A DNA stretch of 29,543 bases, from NCBI GenBank assembly GCA_005881495.1, contig VBHI01000133.1, positions 1 to 29,543 of the forward strand. The letters are read 5' to 3'. Every line of letters starts with the position of its first letter. Within the stretch, counting starts at the first letter, position 1. The translations under genes and the position numbers were made by a program. Below are positions 8,386 through 14,809 of this stretch, piece after piece. The DNA comes from Chloroflexota bacterium. Its GTDB lineage: Bacteria > Chloroflexota > Ktedonobacteria > Ktedonobacterales > Ktedonobacteraceae. The notes beneath the pieces are model-generated. The model was not told the origin of the DNA. It worked only from the letters and a program-made list of their open reading frames with translations, and did not search any database.

Positions 8386-9048
8386 CTACTTCGCCAATCG
8401 CAATTCGAAGCCGATGCCGTCCTGCGATATCTCACCTTTCGCGAACCGGCTCTGGGACACCATGGCATCGATGGCTTCCCTGGTATAGGCGCTCTTCAAT
8501 AACATCGCGCGGAATGTCCACTTCGTCAGCTTCGCGTTCAATGCCGACAGATGCATGCCAGCTACCTCGTCGTCGATGTCCGCGAGCGACGCGTCCTTGC
8601 GCAAGTCGATGATCGATGCCCGGCCGCCGTGCACGAGCACGCGGTGGATCTCATTGAGGGCGCCCACCGGGTCCGAAAAATTCTTGAACGCGGCGCGACA
8701 CACCACGTAATCGAACGACTCGTCGGGGAAAGGCATGTGCGCTGCGTCTCCATGCCGAAAGTCGACGCTGACACCCGCTTTGCGCGCGTTCTCGGCGGCG
8801 ATGCGAACAAAGGAATGGCTGATGTCGAGGCCAGAGACGCTGTAATCGCCCATCCTGGCGATCTCTATCGCCAGGTACCCGGGACCGGGGGCCACTTCAA
8901 GCACCCGCGCTCCTGACTTGAGGCGGTCAGCTATGGAGCTTGCGCATTTCCGGGTTCCACGCACGTCGTTCGCCGTGTTCCTGGCGTACCACGTGGCAAT
9001 GATGCCTTCCATCGGTAGCCCCTTATAGGGTTTGTGTGTCACTGCCAT
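8386..9048 (-). CDS. Class I SAM-dependent methyltransferase
   Basis: This 220-residue cytosolic methyltransferase shows motif I V-L-E-V-A-P-G-P-G-Y for SAM binding, an acidic loop in S-G-L-D-I-S, G-D-A-A-H-M-P-F-P-D (motif II region) and F-D-Y-V-V-C-R. The pattern is of the UbiE/Methyltransf_11 type acting on a small molecule, unidentified here. Its start is 24 bases after the padR stop on the same strand, so the two form an operon and PadR probably regulates it. The ribosome site (AGAAAGAAA) is weak, which fits translation helped by the upstream gene. Confidence 0.88.
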   Translation of the reverse strand: MAVTHKPYKGLPMEGIIATWYARNTANDVRGTRKCASSIADRLKSGARVLEVAPGPGYLAIEIARMGDYSVSGLDISHSFVRIAAENARKAGVSVDFRHGDAAHMPFPDESFDYVVCRAAFKNFSDPVGALNEIHRVLVHGGRASIIDLRKDASLADIDDEVAGMHLSALNAKLTKWTFRAMLLKSAYTREAIDAMVSQSRFAKGEISQDGIGFELRLAK

Positions 9049-9072
9049 TGTCGGTTCATTTCTTTCTTACTG

Positions 9073-9660
9073 CTAGTCGGAACTATGGTCACTAGAGTTC
9101 ACCCACTCGGCAATGCCCTCCAGTGTGCCCGACTTGATCGCTTCGGCGAATTGGCGCGTCCAGGCGAGCTCCGCCTCCTGCATCGCCAGCACGTACTCAC
9201 CCTCGATCAGGTGCAGGCGCGCCACCCCACGCTGCGCGGCGAGCTGCAGGAGGGAGCGCCCCTGGGAGATCTCCATCTCCAGACGGTTGCACCGCTGCGC
9301 GAGGAGCGCGGCGGCATCCTCGGGCGGCAGCACTGGGATGAGCGAAAGCCCCGCCTCGAACCACGTGTATTCTTTGACCGGCGTGCTGATGAGCTCGCTA
9401 AGCCAGTCGATGAGCTCCATGCGGCCGGCGTCGGTCAGGCGGTAGACGGTGCGCTCGGGGCGTCGGCCCGCGCGCTCGGTCTCCTGCGCGACGATGAGCC
9501 CGTGCTGCTGCAGCGCCTGGACAACTGTATAAAGCGCGCCGTAGTTGAGCTTGATGCTCTGGTCCTTGCCCCGCTCGCGCATCGTGGTCGCCATCTCGTA
9601 GGGGTGCATTGGGTGCTCCGCGAGACACGCCAGCACCACCAGCGCGAGCGGATTGTTCAC
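9073..9660 (-). CDS. PadR family transcriptional regulator
   Basis: The 195-residue protein has the PadR winged helix at its N-terminus (N-P-L-A-L-V-V-L, H-P-Y-E-M-A, G-A-L-Y-T-V-V-Q-A-L, then the wing with Y-R-L-T-D-A-G) followed by a helical dimerisation domain (PadR C-terminal). GTG 9660 is the first standard start codon, but the strong ribosome site GGAGGG (9688-9683) is 22 bases away. Relatives usually begin M-T-K/R-R-K-V-x-N-P-L, and an I-T-K-R-K-V sequence is encoded upstream of the GTG. The codon at the Met position is ATC (9675-9673), seven bases from the ribosome site. A consensus promoter lies at 9779-9751. It likely represses itself and the methyltransferase. Confidence 0.9.
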   Translation of the reverse strand: MNNPLALVVLACLAEHPMHPYEMATTMRERGKDQSIKLNYGALYTVVQALQQHGLIVAQETERAGRRPERTVYRLTDAGRMELIDWLSELISTPVKEYTWFEAGLSLIPVLPPEDAAALLAQRCNRLEMEISQGRSLLQLAAQRGVARLHLIEGEYVLAMQEAELAWTRQFAEAIKSGTLEGIAEWVNSSDHSSD

Positions 9661-9750
9661 CTTACGCTTCGTGATCGTTTATCCCTCCGTGCTGCTATTC
9701 AACGCAGTATTACCTGGCCGTGATTACTTATTTCAGATTATCCTGCTACA

Positions 9751-9779
9751 AGTATATAGATTGGAATATTAGTTGTCAA
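9751..9779 (-). promoter_or_regulatory. Consensus sigma-70-type promoter of padR
   Basis: On the minus strand TTGACA (9779-9774), a 17-base spacer and TATACT (9756-9751) match the consensus almost perfectly. The leader to the padR start region would be about 70 bases. An ATAT-N8-ATAT dyad overlaps the -10 and spacer and could be a PadR operator; that part is weak. Confidence 0.75.
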
Positions 9780-9831
9780 GTGCTGGCGCTACGAATTTCG
9801 TATGGGGGAGCAGAGTTGTTTGCAGGAGGCT

Positions 9832-9870
9832 GTACTGGCTACCTGGGACATCCGTTAAAGTAGCCAATAC
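9832..9870 (-). terminator. Possible stem-loop downstream of the FAD oxidase
   Basis: Arms 9832-9842 and 9860-9870 pair over 11 bp with one mismatch (a G-U pair on the minus transcript) and a 17-base loop. It lies 58 bases past the oxidase stop. No T-run follows, so it may be a processing or pausing structure only. Confidence 0.3.
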
Positions 9871-9927
9871 AGGTATCAAGGTGAGCAACTTCTCTCATCG
9901 CGGCACAAACTTCCGAGCCATTGTGTG

Positions 9928-11292
9928 CTAGATGAGCTTGCCAGGGTTAAGGAGGTTATCTGGGTCAAAGAGTGCCTTGAGGCGGCGCATCCATTCCACA
10001 CTAGCACCATGCTCTTCGACCATGAAGCCACGCTTCACGAGACCAATGCCATGCTCACCAGAAGCGGTCCCTTCCCATGCAAGTGCTTGCCGAACCAGAC
10101 GCTCAGAAAACGTCTGCACGCCTGCGTAGTCCTCCGGCCTCGCCGCAATAATGGTGTGGAAGTTCCCGTCACCCACATGTCCTATAATACTCCCCTGGAT
10201 GTCCATTTCTGCCAATAACTGCTGGGCATACGCGATAAGCTCTGGCAAGCGAACGAGCGGCACGGCCGTATCAGTAATGACAAATGTATGGCCTGGATGA
10301 GCGTTGACGATGGCCCAGTAGAGATGATGCCGGGCTTCCCACTGCGCCGTTCGCTCCTTCTGCGTGCGGGCGATACTGATATCGGTCGCCCCTGCATCGC
10401 GCACCAGCTCTTCCACCAGGTGGACCTCTTCTTCAATCGCCGCAGCAGTCGAAGAGTGGAATTCAAGGAAGAGAGCCGTTTGTTCTGTATACCCCCGCCC
10501 CATGTAGCGGTTGATGCTTTGTATGCCGAGTTCATCCACCAGTTCCATGCGCGCAACAGGGAGCGCGCTCGCCATGATCGCATAGGCGGCCTGCGCTGCC
10601 GCCAGGATGGAAGGAAAGAACACGCGCAAGGTGTGAATATGCTCAGGGACAGGATGCAACTGCACCGTGAGTTCGGTAATGACGCCAAGCGTCCCCGCTG
10701 AACCAATGAACAGGTCTTTGAGGTCATAGCCACTGCTCGTCTTCCGCACTGGTCGTCCGAGCCGCAACACCTCACCATTGGCCAGCACGACTTCGAGTGC
10801 GACCGTATTCTGCCGCATCCCACCATAGCGGACCGTTGTGGTGCCGCTCGCGTTGGTCGCAGCCATCCCACCAAGCGAGGCATCTGCGCCGGGATCAACC
10901 GGGAAGAAAAGCCCCGAGTACCGCAATGCCTCGTTGAGCGCGGTGCGCGTAATGCCCGGCTGAACCACGGCCAGAAAATTGTCCGGCTGGATGCTTACGA
11001 CCTGGTTCATGCGTGAAAGGTCCAGGCTGAGTATAGGAACGCCGGGGTGCGCAGGCACAAGCGCTCCTTCCAGGCTGGTTCCGGCCCCGAATGGGATAAG
11101 AGGAATGCGCTGGGTACGGCACCATTCCAGCACGGTTTGCACATCCTCTCTGGACTCTGCATAGGCCACCGCCAGAGGGGGACGTACTTCTGGGAAGTTT
11201 TCATCACGTCCATGCTGCTCAAGCACGGACGGGCTTGTGCTTACCTTTCCATCGCCCAACAGAGCTTGTAGCTGTTCTAGTGAACTTTCCAT
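9928..11292 (-). CDS. FAD-linked oxidase, GlcD / D-lactate dehydrogenase type
   Basis: The 454-residue flavoprotein belongs to the VAO/PCMH superfamily. The FAD-binding half carries I-P-F-G-A-G-T-S-L-E-G and D-P-G-A-D-A-S-L-G-G-M-A-A-T-N-A-S-G (in two parts). The C-terminal FAD-oxidase domain carries G-H-V-G-D-G-N-F-H, a metal- and substrate-binding motif, and G-E-H-G-I-G-L-V-K, and ends D-P-D-N-L-L-N-P-G-K-L, as usual. Members oxidise D-lactate, glycolate or other D-2-hydroxy acids and pass electrons to the respiratory chain. No iron-sulfur extension is present. AAGGAGG is seven bases before the ATG. The gene is complete and 75 bases downstream of the broken carboxylesterase. Confidence 0.92.
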   Translation of the reverse strand: MESSLEQLQALLGDGKVSTSPSVLEQHGRDENFPEVRPPLAVAYAESREDVQTVLEWCRTQRIPLIPFGAGTSLEGALVPAHPGVPILSLDLSRMNQVVSIQPDNFLAVVQPGITRTALNEALRYSGLFFPVDPGADASLGGMAATNASGTTTVRYGGMRQNTVALEVVLANGEVLRLGRPVRKTSSGYDLKDLFIGSAGTLGVITELTVQLHPVPEHIHTLRVFFPSILAAAQAAYAIMASALPVARMELVDELGIQSINRYMGRGYTEQTALFLEFHSSTAAAIEEEVHLVEELVRDAGATDISIARTQKERTAQWEARHHLYWAIVNAHPGHTFVITDTAVPLVRLPELIAYAQQLLAEMDIQGSIIGHVGDGNFHTIIAARPEDYAGVQTFSERLVRQALAWEGTASGEHGIGLVKRGFMVEEHGASVEWMRRLKALFDPDNLLNPGKLI

Positions 11293-11367
11293 ACATCTGC
11301 CTCCTTTTCTTGTACAACTTGCATACTCTCATCCATTTCGCTCATTCCTCTGAAGAGGACGTTATTC

Positions 11368-12824
11368 TCAGCGCGCGCCATCCCACGCCTGGCGTTCGAC
11401 CGTGCGGGGATCGGTGAGGGTCTCCCAGGTGGTGTTGATGCGCATGACCGAACGTTGCTGAGTGTTATAGGGAACCCAACCGGGATCGCCAGTCGAGGCG
11501 AAGGTGATCCAGGTGTGGTGGACGCGCCTGGCGAGTTCAACTGGCGGATTCTCCCCAACCAGACCTTCCGGGCCAGTCAGCCCCGGGGTATCGAGAGTGT
11601 CGAAAACAAAACCCAGTTCCAGACCGTGACAGGCGTCCAGCTTGCCGCCAGAGACCGGTGAAGGCCAGGCGAATTCGTAGAGGTATGTGCCACCGGCGCG
11701 GGGAGCGTGAGCCTCGGCCAGGCGCACACTGGGAAGATAGAACATCCAGTCGGTCATGATTGCTGAGAACAACTCGCCCGAAGAGGCATCTGGGCGGCCG
11801 GCGCGATACGCGGCAACAAGCTTTTCAGGCTCAGGATGGCGACCGCGGATGCCCGCGCATACTTTCTCATCGTTGTCGATGAGATTCAAAAATCCGGTGG
11901 GGACATAGTATAAGTTCATCTCCTGGCTGTTGGTGCCTATCAGCAGATCCACCGTCGCCGATGCGCCCCGCCTGACGGCATCCACCGGCTGGGCAGAGAT
12001 CAGGTCGCCGTCACGCACGGGCAGGAACAATGTCAGTCCACCTGTGGGATCAGCGTCTCGCGCTGTGGTCAAGTCGAGCGAGCCGGACAACAGTTGGGAC
12101 TGTGCGGCAACGAGCTGCTCGAAGGAGAGCGAGGCGAAGCTCTCTCGAGTGGGGCTGATGCCCAGGATTTCACCGAGACGAGCTGCAACACGGGAAGCTT
12201 GCTCGATGCTCATGGTGTGCTGGGCACCGCCGCTCTGACTGATCGCGCGACGGAACAGCCCGGTGGCAGACGGCACAGCCAGCAGCGTGTCAACGCTGAG
12301 CGCGCCCGAAGACTCACCAAATATCGTCACCTCGTTCGGGTCTCCTCCAAACGCGGCGATGTTGTCCTGGACCCAGGTGAGTGCGGCAATCTGGTCGCGC
12401 AGACCCACGTTGGTTTCCCCACCGTTCAGTGGGAGGAAACCTTCGACCCCAAGCCGGTAGTTGAATGACACCAGCACTACGCCGTCACGGGCAAAACGCG
12501 CCCCATCGTACAGGGGAGTTGAGCTGGCTCCTGACACGAATGCGCCGCCATAGATGAACACCATGACTGGTAGCCCCTGCGCGCCCGGATCGGGAGTCCA
12601 GACGTTGAGAGTCAGATAGTCATCGCCCTTGCGCCAACTCTCCCCGACAATAGGACGAAGGTCCAGACCTGGCATTCTTTGTGAGGAAAGGTCCACCTGC
12701 GGCGGAGTCGGGGCGGAGGCGCGGCGAAAGGAATCCCCTTGAACGTCGCAACTCCCTGCTCGTATCTTCCGCGCACCGCGCCACTGCTCGTCCTTACTAC
12801 CGGTTCTTTCATTGTACTATTCAC
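11368..12824 (-). pseudogene. Type-B carboxylesterase, broken by internal deletion and frameshift
   Basis: The gene is read in two frames. The first, from GTG 12824 (or ATG 12812), gives the N-terminal strand region ending G-I-P-F-A-A-P-P near 12715. The second begins around there with P-P-Q-V-D-L-S-S and continues as a good type-B esterase: D-D-Y-L-T-L-N-V-W, F-I-Y-G-G-A-F (oxyanion hole), nucleophile elbow G-E-S-S-G-A, and C-H-G-L-E-L carrying the catalytic His. Intact relatives have about 25 residues between the two parts (the L-R-F..P-x-x-W-D-G region). They are missing and the frame changes. The GTG at 12696 that could start the long frame has no ribosome site. It is probably inactive. 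Confidence 0.8.
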
Positions 12825-12902
12825 TTTCTTTTCATCAGTATATCAATCCCGCACCAGTGCAGTGAATTGCGCGTGTTGAAGATGTGTCTTGTACTGGAGA
12901 AT

Positions 12903-12932
12903 ATTATACACTACCCATGGTTCTCCTGTGAA
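12903..12932 (-). promoter_or_regulatory. Candidate promoter of the carboxylesterase gene
   Basis: On the minus strand TTCACA (12932-12927), an 18-base spacer and TATAAT (12908-12903) point at the esterase, with a leader of about 70-80 bases. The -10 is consensus and the -35 matches four of six. Confidence 0.45.
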
Positions 12933-13061
12933 AATCACCCGTGTGCTGGCTCGAGGGGAATGTAGGCGCAAGAGTGATTGCGCGGAAGTCTGCCGATCAC
13001 GCGCGAGGCGCAGGAAAAGCATCTGTGGCATGCCAGTATTCATGAAAGAAAAGACAGGATG

Positions 13062-13081
13062 GATTGATTGATTGATTGATT
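13062..13081. repeat. Tetranucleotide tandem repeat (GATT)5
   Basis: Five perfect GATT units lie just downstream of the PP2C gene on its transcript strand. The gap 12825-13098 otherwise holds only the esterase promoter region. Such tracts can slip, but here it is intergenic and has no obvious target. Confidence 0.7.
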
Positions 13082-13098
13082 GGATGGCACTGTAAACG

Positions 13099-14013
13099 TC
13101 AAGAGAATAGTGGATCATCCTCACATTTATAAGTGCTCACGCGTGCTACAATGGCGCTGACATTGTCCTTCCCACCCCCTGCCAATGCCACTTGAATGAG
13201 TGACTGGGCAGTATCGGTTGGAGCCGGCATCGGTTTGGCCAGGATGGAGGCGATCTGGTGATCAGGGGCCATTTCCCACAACCCATCCGAACACAAGAGC
13301 AGCACATCACCGGCGACAAGCTGGACGGTGGACACATCTACTTCCACGCTCGCCTTATTGCCTAAACTGCGATAAATTTCATTACGACGAGGATGCGTAT
13401 GGATGTCCTCAGGTGCTATGTCTCCCCTAGTTACCAGCGCTGCCACCACAGAGTGATCACGAGTGATTTGCGTGAGTCCAGCAGGTTGGCGAGAGAGGTA
13501 GAACCGACTATCACCAACATGGGCAACATAGGCGGTAGATCCGATCAGCAGAGCGGCGGTCATCGTCGTCCCCATGACCGTCTGTTGCTGCTGGTTGCGC
13601 TCATAGACGATCTGATTAGCATATTGGACGCTTGCGCTCAGCAGTGATAACAGTGACTCTCTTGACCTCCTGTATGGGTAGAGGGAACTTGTCATATACT
13701 CAAACATGGACTGGACGGCGAGCCGACTGGCTAATTGCCCATTCCCTTGTCCTCCCATCCCATCTGCCACCAGCAGGAGTAAAAACGGAGTCGATGGGGT
13801 AGAAGGTGAGTCAGATGGTATTTTGCCTTGCATTACATAGACGGTATCTTCGTTTGGCCGGTCCTTGCGTATTATGCCAGGATCCAGCTGGTATCCGATC
13901 TGCACTGCGAGGACGGGCTGCTGTCTCTGGACTGCCTCATCGGTAATCACCAGCCTGTGTAAATGCTCATTATGAGTAGTGGTAGAAAGATTGTTCTGTT
14001 GTTGGATTACCAT
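13099..14013 (-). CDS. PP2C-type serine/threonine protein phosphatase
   Basis: The 304-residue PPM-family phosphatase has all metal-binding motifs: R-P-N-E-D-T (Asp56), V-A-D-G-M-G-G (Asp84), G-T-T at 148-150, H-V-G-D-S-R, C-S-D-G-L-W-E (Asp243) and G-G-K-D-N-V-S-A-I-V (Asp283). It should be a soluble Mn/Mg-dependent Ser/Thr phosphatase, presumably opposing Hanks-type kinases encoded elsewhere. Residues 1-30 are a polar Gln/His-rich lead. The start is 30 bases after the stop of the upstream globin gene on the same strand, so they are probably cotranscribed. No good ribosome site is visible, which again suggests coupling. Confidence 0.92.
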   Translation of the reverse strand: MVIQQQNNLSTTTHNEHLHRLVITDEAVQRQQPVLAVQIGYQLDPGIIRKDRPNEDTVYVMQGKIPSDSPSTPSTPFLLLLVADGMGGQGNGQLASRLAVQSMFEYMTSSLYPYRRSRESLLSLLSASVQYANQIVYERNQQQQTVMGTTMTAALLIGSTAYVAHVGDSRFYLSRQPAGLTQITRDHSVVAALVTRGDIAPEDIHTHPRRNEIYRSLGNKASVEVDVSTVQLVAGDVLLLCSDGLWEMAPDHQIASILAKPMPAPTDTAQSLIQVALAGGGKDNVSAIVARVSTYKCEDDPLFS

Positions 14014-14043
14014 GATGGCATCTCTGTTTCTCTGTGGGAAAAC

Positions 14044-14463
14044 CTACCTGTAAGAGGACACGCTGGCACCTTCCAGCATGATCGAGCAAACTACCCCGTA
14101 GGCCTCCGCCCAGGCCTCGTGGTAGGCTATCGTCCAACTGTCTCCCAGAACGTCGCTGAAGGTCTCTAACAGGACCGCTCCGACGATGGGATAGTGCTCT
14201 GGCCGGACGCCATAGGTGACGTGCCGCTGGCCCAGGCCTTTGAGGGCGCTCGTCAACACCTCCGGCTTCCTGAGGTTCTGAATGACCAGGGCCAGTGCTC
14301 CCAACAGTTTCTTGCGCTGCTCCTTCATGTCGGTCGAGGCAAAGAAGGCCCTCGTTTGGGGAAAGCGCGTGAAGAGTCGTTCATAGAAGGCTGTCACAAA
14401 TGCCTCTCCGCATGGGGCAAGTGCCTGAAAACTGCTCTCAAGTAATTCGATCTGCAAAGCCAT
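14044..14463 (-). CDS. Single-domain bacterial globin (Vitreoscilla/flavohemoglobin type), copy 1
   Basis: The 139-residue haem protein aligns with Vgb and the globin domain of flavohemoglobins. Tyr27 sits at B10 in T-A-F-Y-E-R-L-F, a Phe-Phe pair at 40-41 covers CD1, Gln49 fits E7, and the proximal His90 is in R-P-E-H-Y-P-I-V-G. There is no reductase domain. Such proteins bind O2 and NO and need a separate reductase for NO dioxygenase activity. It is about 64% identical, without gaps, to the globin at 17884. It heads a unit with the PP2C gene. AGTAGG lies six bases before the ATG. Confidence 0.93.
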   Translation of the reverse strand: MALQIELLESSFQALAPCGEAFVTAFYERLFTRFPQTRAFFASTDMKEQRKKLLGALALVIQNLRKPEVLTSALKGLGQRHVTYGVRPEHYPIVGAVLLETFSDVLGDSWTIAYHEAWAEAYGVVCSIMLEGASVSSYR

Positions 14464-14503
14464 CGCTCACCTACTTTCATTCAGATGTTTTGTTTTCTTT
14501 AGA

Positions 14504-14532
14504 CATGTACTGTTTTCCTTTTTCCATGTACT
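14504..14532. promoter_or_regulatory. CATGTACT direct repeat upstream of globin 1
   Basis: CATGTACT occurs at 14504-14511 and 14525-14532, exactly 21 bp apart, which places both on the same face of the helix. It lies 41-69 bases upstream of the globin start. It is a candidate activator or repressor site. Confidence 0.4.
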
Positions 14533-14553
14533 TTTGGTTATTTGGTTATAATG

Positions 14554-14710
14554 AGCGGTTGGTTTCCCACCCACTGCCTGAAGACGCTTGCATCTTAGTT
14601 GTCGCTGCGTCTGATACAAGTATGCTCGAACCTGACCGCGAAGACCATGCGCAAGGGACGCAACGACCCACGCAATCCCCCACGCAATCACGCCATCGAG
14701 GAGTTGCAAG
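14554..14710 (+). repeat. Dispersed ~150-bp repeat, copy 1
   Basis: This 157-base stretch begins AGCGGTTGGTTTC and ends GAGGAGTTGCAAG. It matches 18753-18902 in the same orientation with 12 mismatches and one 7-base insertion, about 92% identity by hand alignment. Eleven of the twelve differences are transitions. It has no terminal inverted repeats and no convincing coding frame shared by both copies. It supplies the TTGCAA -35 of the next gene. Confidence 0.9.
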
Positions 14711-14743
14711 TCCATCCAGCGGGTGCTATCATGTGCCTAGCAC
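14704..14743 (+). promoter_or_regulatory. Promoter and dyad of the XRE-AAA regulator gene
   Basis: TTGCAA (14704-14709), 17 bases and TATCAT (14727-14732) form a fair promoter. GTGCTA-N9-TAGCAC (14723-14743) overlaps the -10 and is a possible operator, perhaps for the XRE protein itself. The leader to ATG 14810 would be about 70 bases. Confidence 0.45.
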
Positions 14744-14809
14744 GTTCTCTTGCTCCCCTCCCTGGAGGAGCAGACGCGACGCGGCTCTCGCGCAGAGGAG
14801 ACAACGGAC

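Larger units (their letters stand above)
14464..14809. other. Divergent intergenic region, globin 1 / XRE-AAA regulator
   Basis: No gene is seen in these 346 bases. They hold an A+T-rich globin promoter side with a CATGTACT direct repeat, copy 1 of the ~150-bp dispersed repeat, and a promoter and dyad for the XRE-AAA gene. A minus-strand open frame of 82 codons crosses the repeat. It has no ribosome site and its equivalent in copy 2 is interrupted, so it is not called. Confidence 0.6.

Noticed and set aside
13062..13081. (GATT)5 as a phase-variation switch
   Set aside because: It lies outside any coding region or promoter spacer, downstream of two genes, so slippage would have no evident effect.
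14467..14715. 82-codon minus-strand open frame over repeat copy 1
   Set aside because: It has no ribosome site, and the corresponding frame in repeat copy 2 is interrupted by a stop and a 7-base indel.
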